From Candidatus Woesearchaeota archaeon UBA153 (lineage in GTDB: Archaea > Nanobdellota > Nanobdellia > Woesearchaeales > UBA525): DNA of 15,556 nucleotides. The DNA lies in NCBI GenBank assembly GCA_002503705.1, contig DASH01000045.1, positions 1 through 15,556 on the forward strand, written 5' to 3'. Shown here one piece after another: positions 5,020-11,976 of this stretch (within the stretch, counting starts at the first letter, position 1; every line of letters starts with the position of its first letter). The translations under genes were made by a program, and so were the position numbers. The notes beneath the pieces were generated by a model that saw only the letters and a list, made by a program, of their open reading frames with translations, was not told the DNA's origin and did no database searches.

Positions 5020-8000
5020 GTGACTCTTATCAAGCGTCTTGAGATGAAGGGGTTCAAGAGCTTCGCGAACAAGACCGTCATCGACTTCGGACCGGCCTTC
5101 AACTGCGTCCTCGGCCCGAACGGCTCCGGAAAGTCTAACGTCTTAGACGCGATCTGCTTCGTTCTTGGCAAAGCCAGCGCGAAGGGCTTGCGCGCGGACA
5201 AGAGCGCGAACCTCATCTATAACGGCGGCAAAACAAAAAATGCCGCTAAGGAAGGCGAGGTCAGCATCGTCTTCAGCAACGAGAATAATATCTTCGGCGA
5301 CTTCCCGGAATTGTCCATCACGAGGATCGTCCAAGCGTCCGGTCAATCAAAATACCGGGTCAATGGGAAGAGCAGCAGCCGGCAGGAGATCTTGGACATC
5401 CTCACCAAGGACAAGATCGACCCTGACGGCTACAATATCATCCTGCAAGGCGACATCAACCACTTGATCGAGATGTCCACGTTAGAACGGAGAGGCATCA
5501 TCGAGCAGATCGCGGGCATCAATATCTACGAGGACAAGAAGGAGAAAGCCCTCAGAGAGCTCGAGCGAGTCAATGAAAAACTGACGAGCGCGGACATCAT
5601 CCTCGCGGAACGAAAAACGTACTTGCACGGTCTCAAGAGGGAGCGCAACCAAGCGTTGAAGTTCAAAGAGTTAGACGACAAGATTAAGAGAAACAAAGCG
5701 ACCTTGGTCGCCATCAAGCGCGGCAGAAAGACGAAGGAGCTCGCGGAGCTCGACGGCAAGGCCGCGAAAGTCAACGCGGAGCTGAAGACGATTGACGAGA
5801 AACGCGCGAAACTCCTCGCCGAGATCGACGAGCGCAAGAAAGGCCTGGAAGAGATCAGCAACGAAGTCGAACGCAGAGGCGAGAAGGAACAAGTCCAGCT
5901 CCACAAGGACGTCGAACGGTTGAAAGTCGATTTAGCGGTCAAGAAACAGCGTCTCGAAACCGTCGGCGGCGAGCTCATCAAGCTCCAAGACAGGAGGGAT
6001 GAATTAGAAGCGAGCAACAAAGAAATTCTTGGTAAGATCGCGTCCATCGAGCACGGCCGAAAAGACTTGGAAAAACAGATCGCGGGGAAAGAGGACGCGA
6101 TCAAGAAGGTCGAAACGCGCCTCTCAGAATTCAGAAAGAAGCATAACATGGAGGACGCGGCGAAGATCGACGAGGAAATAGAAACGATCGACAAGGAAGC
6201 GGAAAAAATCCAAGAGTCCATCGCGAAACTACGAGAAGAACAACAATCCCTCTTCAGAGAGAAAGACAAGGTCGAGATCAAGCTCGAGCAAATAGACCAG
6301 AAGCTCGCCAAGGTCCTGTCCGTAGAACAGGAGAGCAAGAAAGAGCTCGAAATCCTGAAGCAGAAGAAGGAGGAGTTCAAGAAAGCGGCGAAAGAGCTCG
6401 CCACCGCTCTCACTGAAGACAGCAGCCTCGCCGCCCAGCTCCAGACAGCCCGTTCAAAGCTCCTCAGCAGAAAAGAGGAGCTCGCCAAGCTTGAAGCGCA
6501 ACGCTCCGCCATCGCCGAACGCATCGCGGGCGGCACGGCAATCACGAGAATCATGGAGCTCCAGAAGTCCGGAGAGATTAAAGGCATCCACGGCATCGTC
6601 AGCGAGTTAGGCACGGTCAACCAAGCGTACGCGCTCGCCTTGGAGGTCGCCGCCGGTCCGAGGATGACGAGCGTCGTCGTCGACAGTGACGAGGTCGCCT
6701 CGAGATGCATCAAGTACTTGCGGACGAACAAGCTCGGCTTCGCCACGTTCTTGCCGCTCAACAAGCTCCAAGTCCAAGAGAAAGCGAACATCGCGAAGAA
6801 TGACAAGATCGTCGGCTTGGCCGTCGACCTCATCAAGCACGACCCGAAGTTCGACAAGGTCTTCCGGTACGTCTTCGGCAACACGCTCGTCGTCACGGAT
6901 ATCGACGCCGCGAGAGCGTTAGGCGTCGGCAAGGCGAGGATGGCCACGCTCCAAGGCGACCTCGTAGAAACCAGCGGCGCCATGCAGGGCGGTTTCCGCT
7001 CGAGAGACAGGCGAGGCGTCGGGTTCCAAGAGCACGAGACGACAGAAAAGATCGACGGGCTTCAGAATGAGGTCGGCGACTTGGAAGGGATGCTCTCCTC
7101 GTTGGAGCACAAGCGGAGCAACAACGAAGAGCTCATCGCGAGATTGAGAGAGCTCAAGGCGACGTTAGAGGGAGAGATCATCAAGACGGAAAAATCGCTC
7201 CACCTCGACAGCGACGATGCCGGATTGTCGAAGGATGAGAAGAAGCGCTTGAAGGACGCGCTCGCGGACGCGGAGAAGCGTTTAGAAGCGGCCATCACGA
7301 AGGTCACGGAGGAGACGTCGAAACTCGGCGCTCTCCGCTTGAGAAAACAGCAACTCCGCGACAAGATCAGCGAGTTGAGAAGCCCCGCGTTGATCGCGGA
7401 GATGAACACGTTCGAGGAGAAACGCCAAGAGCTCAGGAAAGAGATCGCCGAACTCCACGGCGAGCTGAAAACCGCGGAGTCCGAAGTGAAGAACATCCTC
7501 GGCCCGGAAACAGAGAAGATCAGGGACATTTTCAAGCGCCAGGAAAAGGAGCAGAAGGGCTTCCTTGAAGAGCAGGCGATGCTGCAAGGCGCGTTGAAAA
7601 AACTCGGCAAGGAGCTCGTCGAGAAAGAGCGGGCGGAGAACAAGTTCTTCAGCCAGTTCAAGGAGTTGTTCGCCAAGCGGAACAAGCTGAACGACGAGAT
7701 CAACGCGCGCGAAGGCGACCTGAAAGTCTTCGGCGAGAAAGAGCGCGAGCACGGGAACAAGAGCGTCGGCCTCAGTCTGGAAACCGCGCGCATCAAGGCG
7801 GAACTCGCTGGTGTCGAGGAAGAGGCGAAGCAGTACGAAGGCGTCGAACCGTACCCGAAGTCAGAAAAGACCGAGGAGGACATCCTCGTCGAGGTGCGCG
7901 AGTTCGAGCGCATGGTGCAGAACATCGGCGCGGTGAACATGAAAGCCCTCCAGATCTACGAGCAGGTCGCGCACGAGTACGAACTCCTCGTCGAGAAGAA

Positions 8001-8514
8001 GACAAAACTGGGCGCTGAGCGCGAAGACGTCCTCTTGATGATCAACGAGATCGACGCGAAGAAGCGCGAATTGTTCTTGAAGACGTTCGACGTCGTGAAC
8101 AAGAACTTCCAGCACTTCTTCGAACGCTTGAGCCGCAAGGGCGAAGCGAAGCTGGAACTTGAAGACCTGAACGACCCGTTCAACGGCGGCATGACGATCA
8201 AAGTCAAATTCACCGGGAAGAAACACCTCGACATCCGCTCATTATCGGGCGGCGAGAAGACGATGACGGCGTTGGCCTTCCTCTTCGCCGTGCAAGAGCA
8301 CGAGCCCGCGAGCTTCTACATCATGGACGAGGTGGACGCGGCGCTCGACAAGCACAACAGCGAGAAGCTCGCCAAGCTCATCCGCCAGTACTGCGCGAAA
8401 GCCCAGTACGTCATCATCAGTCACAACGACGCCGTCATCAGCGAATCAGACTCCTTGTTCGGCATCAGCATGGACGAGAACGGCATGAGCAAAGTGACGA
8501 GCTTGAAAGTCTGA
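5020..8514 (+). CDS. smc: Chromosome segregation ATPase SMC
   Basis: 1164 residues, the usual SMC length. The N-terminal head has MKGFKSFANKTVIDFG and Walker A GPNGSGKS (residues 32-39), then the QGDINHLIEM region (Q-loop neighbourhood). Coiled coil runs to ~residue 515, the hinge spans ~520-655 (GIHGIVSELGTV through GAMQGGFRSR), and a second coiled coil runs to ~1000. The C-terminal head has the signature LSGGEKTMTALAFLF (~1075) and Walker B FYIMDEVDAALD (~1100), then VIISHND. SMC dimers use ATP to load on and organise chromosomal DNA, usually with the kleisin ScpA, which is not adjacent here. The GTG start has AAGGTGG seven bases ahead, and the protein begins exactly at the expected first strand. 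The gene has its own promoter and a structured leader. No frameshift or missing motif is seen. Confidence 0.97.
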   Translation: MTLIKRLEMKGFKSFANKTVIDFGPAFNCVLGPNGSGKSNVLDAICFVLGKASAKGLRADKSANLIYNGGKTKNAAKEGEVSIVFSNENNIFGDFPELSITRIVQASGQSKYRVNGKSSSRQEILDILTKDKIDPDGYNIILQGDINHLIEMSTLERRGIIEQIAGINIYEDKKEKALRELERVNEKLTSADIILAERKTYLHGLKRERNQALKFKELDDKIKRNKATLVAIKRGRKTKELAELDGKAAKVNAELKTIDEKRAKLLAEIDERKKGLEEISNEVERRGEKEQVQLHKDVERLKVDLAVKKQRLETVGGELIKLQDRRDELEASNKEILGKIASIEHGRKDLEKQIAGKEDAIKKVETRLSEFRKKHNMEDAAKIDEEIETIDKEAEKIQESIAKLREEQQSLFREKDKVEIKLEQIDQKLAKVLSVEQESKKELEILKQKKEEFKKAAKELATALTEDSSLAAQLQTARSKLLSRKEELAKLEAQRSAIAERIAGGTAITRIMELQKSGEIKGIHGIVSELGTVNQAYALALEVAAGPRMTSVVVDSDEVASRCIKYLRTNKLGFATFLPLNKLQVQEKANIAKNDKIVGLAVDLIKHDPKFDKVFRYVFGNTLVVTDIDAARALGVGKARMATLQGDLVETSGAMQGGFRSRDRRGVGFQEHETTEKIDGLQNEVGDLEGMLSSLEHKRSNNEELIARLRELKATLEGEIIKTEKSLHLDSDDAGLSKDEKKRLKDALADAEKRLEAAITKVTEETSKLGALRLRKQQLRDKISELRSPALIAEMNTFEEKRQELRKEIAELHGELKTAESEVKNILGPETEKIRDIFKRQEKEQKGFLEEQAMLQGALKKLGKELVEKERAENKFFSQFKELFAKRNKLNDEINAREGDLKVFGEKEREHGNKSVGLSLETARIKAELAGVEEEAKQYEGVEPYPKSEKTEEDILVEVREFERMVQNIGAVNMKALQIYEQVAHEYELLVEKKTKLGAEREDVLLMINEIDAKKRELFLKTFDVVNKNFQHFFERLSRKGEAKLELEDLNDPFNGGMTIKVKFTGKKHLDIRSLSGGEKTMTALAFLFAVQEHEPASFYIMDEVDAALDKHNSEKLAKLIRQYCAKAQYVIISHNDAVISESDSLFGISMDENGMSKVTSLKV

Positions 8515-8553
8515 GTTTCTTGATGTTCGCTGAGCGCGGAGCCCAGTACGTTA

Positions 8554-8661
8554 CTGGCGCGGCAAAATTCATAGTCGTAGTTCTGAACGGTACGAACGTA
8601 CTCGTGAGAACTTGTACGAGAAAATCCGTGCCGCGCCAGCACGAACCAGGCCATGCCTGGT
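8554..8661 (+). ncRNA. Structured RNA element, family B, copy 1 (downstream of smc)
   Basis: An 11-bp stem CTGGCGCGGCA (8554-8564) / TGCCGCGCCAG (8629-8639) encloses a second stem: TCGTAGTTCT (8575-8584) against AGAAC (8607-8611) and TACGA (8615-8619). A hairpin follows, ACCAGGC-CAT-GCCTGGT (8645-8661). The internal-loop sequences AATTCATAG and GAGAAAATCCG and both outer strands recur at 9654-9776, while inner stems differ in sequence but remain paired. It lies 40 bases after the smc stop. I do not recognise the RNA; it could be a 3'-UTR element, a processed small RNA or a mobile-module boundary. The strand is inferred from the upstream gene. Confidence 0.6.
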
Positions 8662-8687
8662 GTGATCTCTCCTCTGAAAACCGTCAT

Positions 8688-8696
8688 CTTTATAAG
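8688..8696 (+). promoter_or_regulatory. TATA box of the HTH-nucleotidyltransferase/HEPN pair
   Basis: CTTTATAAG centred 28 bases before the ATG at 8720; predicts a leaderless first gene. Confidence 0.8.
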
Positions 8697-8719
8697 TCGG
8701 TGTTAGTATTCTTTAACAC

Positions 8720-9295
8720 ATGTTAGATATTTTTAACGCTTTGTCGCCGTTCTTCAAGAACTGCGCAGAGCGCATCAACGTGCGCGAGTACGCGAGGCGG
8801 CTCAAGATCAGTCCGCCTACCGCCTCAACAACTCTCAAGTCGTTCGCGAAGCAAGGTCTTCTCATCGAGGAGCGCGAGAGGATTTACGTATTCTACCGCG
8901 CCAACCAGCGCAGCTTCCTCTTCATCGAATTGTCGCGCAGCTACTGGCGCCAAGAGTTCGAACGCGTCGGCTTGCTGAAATTCCTCGAGGAGGAGTATTT
9001 CGTACCGACGATAATACTCTTCGGTTCGCTCAGCAAAGCCGAAGTCGGCCCGTTCTCCGACATCGACCTCGCCATCTTCTCCTCAACGACGCACGACGTC
9101 GACCTCTCAAAGTTCGGAAGAATTCTGGGCCGGCCGATACACGTCTTCAACTTCCGGAAACTTGACGAAAATTTGAGCGAAGGGCTCTTATACAACATCC
9201 ACCACGGCCACCTCCTCGTCGGAGGTTGGTATGCGTGGACTGGTACGAGTGCTGGCAACGAGACTTCGTCAAACGCGTCGACCCAGATCCGGTGA
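8720..9295 (+). CDS. HTH + minimal nucleotidyltransferase (MNT-type antitoxin-like)
   Basis: 191 residues. Residues ~8-60 form a winged helix (INVREYARRLKISPPTASTT, then LKSFAKQGLLIEE). Residues 96-120 hold the nucleotidyltransferase signature: ILFGSLSKAEVG (Gly102-Ser103) and SDIDLAIF (Asp114, Asp116). The segment up to IHHGHLLVGG matches the usual end of such proteins; the final ~25 residues, read across the start of the next gene, look unstructured and may be an add-on from loss of an earlier stop. In MNT/HEPN modules, the nucleotidyltransferase neutralises the HEPN partner by adding AMP to it; that role is inferred from pairing. The ATG is supported by the TATA box at 8688. It overlaps the HEPN gene by 61 bases. 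Confidence 0.85.
   Translation: MLDIFNALSPFFKNCAERINVREYARRLKISPPTASTTLKSFAKQGLLIEERERIYVFYRANQRSFLFIELSRSYWRQEFERVGLLKFLEEEYFVPTIILFGSLSKAEVGPFSDIDLAIFSSTTHDVDLSKFGRILGRPIHVFNFRKLDENLSEGLLYNIHHGHLLVGGWYAWTGTSAGNETSSNASTQIR
9221..9226 (+). promoter_or_regulatory. Ribosome binding site deciding the HEPN gene start
   Basis: GGAGGT, a full anti-SD match, lies eight bases before GTG 9235. This spacing favours GTG 9235 over the in-frame TTG at 9226, which would overlap the site, and over the out-of-frame ATG at 9231. Confidence 0.8.
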
Positions 9296-9642
9296 TGGCT
9301 GCGCAGCTCCACGCGCACGTCGAAGAGAAACTCGTCCTTGCCGCGCAAGCTGCGCCGGAAACCCGCCACGCGAGGTTCACGCTCCTCTACGATGCCTTGC
9401 GCATGCTGCTCGAGATCCTCGTCACGAACCGCGGCTACAAGATCTACAACCACGAGTGCTTCTCAGCGTTCCTGAGCGCTGTCGTGGCGGACGAAGAGCT
9501 CGCTCGACGATTCGACGCATACCGGAAGGTTCGGAACGGGATCAACTATTACGGCAAGACGCTCACGGAAGAACGGATAACGAGACTCAACACGGAAATC
9601 TTCTCGACGATAGAAGAGGTGCGACGGCTGTTGCGGGCGTAG
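9235..9642 (+). CDS. HEPN-like protein, partner of the nucleotidyltransferase
   Basis: 135 residues from GTG 9235, chosen because GGAGGT lies eight bases upstream and the product then begins MDWYECWQRDFVKRVDPDP, a typical opening for archaeal HEPN partner proteins. The rest is all-helical: LVLAAQ helix, FTLLYDALRMLLEILVTNRG, YNHECFSAFL, then RRFDAYRKVRNGINYYGK (around residues 91-108) and a last helix ending EEVRRLLRA. HEPN toxins are RNases with an R-x4-6-H motif; at the equivalent place this protein has R100-N-G-I-N-Y-Y with no histidine, so classical catalysis is doubtful. The adjacent tyrosines 105-106 could be modification sites, by analogy with nucleotidylated HEPN toxins; this is inference. 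It is co-transcribed with the preceding gene. Confidence 0.78.
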   Translation: MDWYECWQRDFVKRVDPDPVMAAQLHAHVEEKLVLAAQAAPETRHARFTLLYDALRMLLEILVTNRGYKIYNHECFSAFLSAVVADEELARRFDAYRKVRNGINYYGKTLTEERITRLNTEIFSTIEEVRRLLRA

Positions 9643-9653
9643 TTCGATGACGG

Positions 9654-9776
9654 CTGGCGCGGCAGGAATTCATAGTCGACGTACGAATCGTACGGAACGA
9701 CACCGTTTCTGAACGAGAAACTCACGACGTACGAGAAAATCCGTGCCGCGCCAGCACGAACCGGGCAGTGCCCGGC
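9654..9776 (+). ncRNA. Structured RNA element, family B, copy 2 (downstream of the HEPN gene)
   Basis: The outer stem CTGGCGCGGCA (9654-9664) / TGCCGCGCCAG (9744-9754) is identical to copy 1. The inner stem uses other bases: TCGTACG (9688-9694) with CGTACGA (9728-9734), capped by GTTTCT-GAACG-AGAAAC (9705-9721). The following hairpin CCGGGC-AGT-GCCCGG (9761-9775) differs from copy 1 by an A-T to G-C pair swap, so pairing is preserved. It sits between the HEPN stop (12 bases upstream) and the convergent glycosyltransferase stop, so it may also end transcription. Unrecognised family; strand inferred from the upstream gene. Confidence 0.6.
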
Positions 9777-9779
9777 CTC

Positions 9780-10961
9780 TCAAGACTTCTTCGCTCTCTC
9801 TTTCAGCAAGCCGCGGAGCGCTGCGGCGATATCATCCGCTGCCTTGTCCCAGCTGAACTGCTCCACCACCGTCTTCCGAGCCGCCTTGCCGAGCTTCGCG
9901 CGCATCGTTTCGTCCTCGGCGAGGTGCTGGATCTTCCCCGCCAATTCAAAAGCGTTCTTCGTCTCGTAGAACAACCCGTTCTCGCCGTGCTTGATGTACT
10001 GTTGGATGAAACCAACCGGGCTGCTGATGACTGGCAATTCGCAGCTCATCGCTTCGAGCACCGCGAGCGAGGTCGTCTCCGTGAACGAGGGCATGACGTA
10101 GACGTCCATGGCTTGCAAGTATGGCACGATGTCGTCTTGCGCTCCTGGCAAGACCGCGCCCGGCAACCGTTTCAGCCGCAACTTCAGTTCCGGAACGCCG
10201 TCGCCGACCAGCAGGATGCGCTTCTTGTCGTTCTTGACGCGGATGTACGCACGACTCAGCGTCAAGAGGTTCTTCTCGTACCCGAGCCGGCCGTGGAACC
10301 CGACGACAATAGAGTCCTTCGGCAATTTCAGTTTGGCTTTCGCCTCGTCCTTGTCGCCTTTCGTGAACCGTTTCGTGTCCACGCCGAGGTGCGCAATCGT
10401 CTTGCGTGTCCGGATGCGCTGCCAGGAGAACATCTCCGCGATATTCTCGCTCGGCAGTATCAGTAAATCGCACCGGTTGTACACGTACCGCGTGAGGAGT
10501 TTCATAATCGTCTGGCCGAGCTTCTTCAAGAGTGGCGTGTCGACCGCTTTCGGAACGAGCTCCCACTCGATGCTGTGGATGAACGCGACCAACGGCTTTC
10601 CTAATCGTCGCGCGTACCGGTGAGCGAGCCACCCGACCGGGCCGATCGTCTGGCAGAAGACGATATCCGCTTCCGCGACAGCAGCTTTCACGATCTCCGG
10701 CCGCCACTGCGCGGGCGTATAGTCGCCGTACACTTTCCGAGACGTCGGGATGAGTACGCGGCGCACTTTCATGTCGAGCGGCGTGATGCCGTAATCTGGA
10801 CTGACGACGGTGATGTCGTACTCTTCGAGCAATCGAGGAATGATCTCGCCTAAGAATCGCGCGATCCCGTCCCAGCGCGGCAGGAAGTTATCCGTCGCGA
10901 TGACGAGGCGCGGCCTCCCCTTCTCCGCCGCTTTCTGTTTCTCCTGCGCGTTCTCAACCAT
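9780..10961 (-). CDS. GT4-family glycosyltransferase
   Basis: 393 residues, normal GT-B length. The N-terminal Rossmann half begins RPRLVIATDNFLPRWDGIAR, with a glycine-rich acceptor-side loop, and contains DIVFCQTIGPVGWLAHRYAR and FIHSIEWELVP. The C-terminal half has VVGFHGRLGYEKNLLTLSRA and VGDGVPELKLRL, and the GT4 E-x7-E motif in FTETTSLAVLEAMSCELPVI, which binds the sugar nucleotide. It should transfer a sugar from an NDP-sugar with retention of configuration, probably to a lipid or glycan acceptor at the membrane face; the acceptor cannot be read from the sequence. There are no membrane segments. The ATG at 10961 lies four bases after the PIG-L stop, with GGTGA overlapping that stop as ribosome site, so both form one operon. 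GT4 plus PIG-L pairs often make and deacetylate a GlcNAc-containing product. Confidence 0.93.
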   Translation of the reverse strand: MVENAQEKQKAAEKGRPRLVIATDNFLPRWDGIARFLGEIIPRLLEEYDITVVSPDYGITPLDMKVRRVLIPTSRKVYGDYTPAQWRPEIVKAAVAEADIVFCQTIGPVGWLAHRYARRLGKPLVAFIHSIEWELVPKAVDTPLLKKLGQTIMKLLTRYVYNRCDLLILPSENIAEMFSWQRIRTRKTIAHLGVDTKRFTKGDKDEAKAKLKLPKDSIVVGFHGRLGYEKNLLTLSRAYIRVKNDKKRILLVGDGVPELKLRLKRLPGAVLPGAQDDIVPYLQAMDVYVMPSFTETTSLAVLEAMSCELPVISSPVGFIQQYIKHGENGLFYETKNAFELAGKIQHLAEDETMRAKLGKAARKTVVEQFSWDKAADDIAAALRGLLKERAKKS

Positions 10962-10965
10962 GCTT

Positions 10966-11622
10966 TCACCGCACCTTGCGGAACGTCTCCGCGAACCTCA
11001 CGCCGCGCAAGAACCCGACGAGCCAGTTCCGGCACAGCGTGTAGAGGAAGATGAAGTTGTTCGTCACCGCGTACGTGAAGAAGTGGATCTGGCTTCGGAA
11101 CGCGCGGATGGACTCGAGCTTCGTCCCGTACGCGCCGCTCACGTCCACGATGAGGCGCGCGCCGCGGAGGCGGTGCAGATTCGGGTAGACGTAGTACGCG
11201 TACACGTCGCACTTCAAACCCGCCTCTTCGATCACGTCGAGGATGAGCGCGCCGAACGCCTTGTGGTCCGGGTGGAGCTCGTTCGGCGCCGGAATGTAGG
11301 CTTTGCTCGGCTTCAGCTTGCGCAGCATCGTCGCGAGTTTTGACGTGTACTGTTTCCGTTCGAAATCCTGCGGGAACTTCAGCTCGCGAAGCCCTAAAAA
11401 CTGGACGCGACCGTCCCCGCCCAAGACGCGGTCGGCCTTCTGCGCCTCTTTCACCCGCGTCTTCCGGATAATCTCGGGCTTGTAGTGCGGGTGGCTCAAC
11501 TCGCCGTAGCTCGCGATGAAGACGTGCACGTCATCGCCCGCCTTGTAGTGCTTCGCCATCGTCCCGCCGAGGCCGAGGGCGAAGTCGTCGTTGTGCGGGC
11601 TGAAGACCGCGATGACCGCCAT
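10966..11622 (-). CDS. PIG-L/LmbE-family deacetylase
   Basis: 218 residues from the ATG at 11622. The frame extends upstream to 11820, but only this start matches the family N-terminus and lies 28 bases from a TATA box. The zinc site is visible: VFSPHNDDFALGLGG (His10, Asp12-Asp13; a variant of the usual PHPDDE, with Phe in place of Glu) and NELHPDHKAFG (His117, Asp119, His120). Members remove an acetyl group from N-acetylglucosaminyl substrates (GlcNAc-PI, GlcNAc-malate, chitobiose). The C-terminal ~30 residues are hydrophobic and aromatic (HFFTYAVTNNFIFLYTL), which suggests membrane or lipid contact, perhaps a lipid-linked substrate. It is the first gene of the operon with the GT4 gene, which may make its substrate; the exact product is not inferable. 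Confidence 0.9.
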   Translation of the reverse strand: MAVIAVFSPHNDDFALGLGGTMAKHYKAGDDVHVFIASYGELSHPHYKPEIIRKTRVKEAQKADRVLGGDGRVQFLGLRELKFPQDFERKQYTSKLATMLRKLKPSKAYIPAPNELHPDHKAFGALILDVIEEAGLKCDVYAYYVYPNLHRLRGARLIVDVSGAYGTKLESIRAFRSQIHFFTYAVTNNFIFLYTLCRNWLVGFLRGVRFAETFRKVR

Positions 11623-11643
11623 GGTGCGGTGAATAAGCGCGAG

Positions 11644-11656
11644 GGTTTTTAAAAAG
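11644..11656 (-). promoter_or_regulatory. Two-way TATA element: PIG-L operon (-) and structured RNA (+)
   Basis: GGTTTTTAAAAAGG is nearly palindromic. On the minus strand it lies 28 bases before the PIG-L ATG at 11622 (leaderless). On the plus strand it predicts a start near 11677, just before the RNA stem at 11688. Confidence 0.7.
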
Positions 11657-11687
11657 GTTCTCAGGGTTTCATCCGCTTCTGCATCGT

Positions 11688-11811
11688 CGACGATACCGTC
11701 CTTACGGGCGAACACCGTCGATGAGACGTTCTGGGCGACAAGGGGGATGCCCCAGCCGGGGAATGTCGCCAATCGAACAAGCACGAGAGTGTGAGCAGGA
11801 CGGTATCGTCG
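11688..11811 (+). ncRNA. Structured RNA, family A, copy 1
   Basis: A perfect 15-bp stem CGACGATACCGTCCT (11688-11702) / AGGACGGTATCGTCG (11797-11811) closes a 94-base interior. Inside are stem 2 ACAC (11712-11715) / GTGT (11789-11792) and stem 3 GGCGACA (11734-11740) / TGTCGCC (11764-11770), with a GC-rich apical part. The internal loops carry GGGCGA (11706), CGATGA (11719), GAACA (11775) and ACGAGA (11783), which recur in equivalent positions of the RNA at 15399. A TATA element 38 bases upstream could drive it, and tRNA-Gly(UCC) follows 48 bases later, so they may be co-transcribed. It has no RNase P, SRP or 5S signatures, and no convincing box C/D or H/ACA elements. Unrecognised. Confidence 0.7.
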
Positions 11812-11825
11812 TCGCAACAATAACG

Positions 11826-11833
11826 TTTAAAAA
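11826..11833 (+). promoter_or_regulatory. TATA box of tRNA-Gly(UCC)
   Basis: TTTAAAAA about 30 bases before the mature tRNA 5' end at 11860. Confidence 0.7.
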
Positions 11834-11859
11834 CGCCGTCGCCGTCCGCAGCATTCGAC

Positions 11860-11931
11860 GCGTCGGTCGTCTAGTGGCTAGGATCCCAGCCTTCCAAGCT
11901 GGTCACCCGGGTTCGAATCCCGGCCGACGCA
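11860..11931 (+). tRNA. tRNA-Gly (anticodon UCC)
   Basis: The cloverleaf is complete: acceptor GCGTCGG / CCGACGC with discriminator A (11931), anticodon stem CCAGC / GCTGG with loop CTTCCAA giving anticodon TCC (UCC in RNA), and T arm CCGGG-TTCGAAT-CCCGG. No intron and no encoded CCA. It has its own TATA box and lies 45 bases before the srp54 start. Confidence 0.96.
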
Positions 11932-11945
11932 GTTCTATCTGTTAA

Positions 11946-11955
11946 CTTTTTAAAG
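11946..11955 (+). promoter_or_regulatory. TATA box of srp54
   Basis: CTTTTTAAAG centred ~27 bases before the ATG at 11977; predicts a leaderless srp54 message. It lies just after the tRNA-Gly 3' end, and its T run may also help end the tRNA transcript. Confidence 0.75.
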
Positions 11956-11976
11956 CCACCGGGGCTTCTCCTCGTC

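Noticed and set aside
5526..6983. 485-codon minus-strand frame within smc
   Set aside because: It is the Ser/Leu-rich complement of coiled-coil codons and a clear shadow of smc.
8520..8726. 68-codon frame after smc
   Set aside because: It spans the structured element and the promoter of the next gene, and has no coding signs.
11688..11819. Family A RNA as an H/ACA or box C/D guide RNA
   Set aside because: An ACA occurs after the stem in copy 1 but not in copy 2, the 14-15 bp basal stem is too long for an H/ACA unit, and no proper C/D box pairs are present.
11623..11820. 66-codon upstream extension of the PIG-L gene
   Set aside because: It crosses the TATA box and the structured RNA; the PIG-L family begins at the ATG at 11622.
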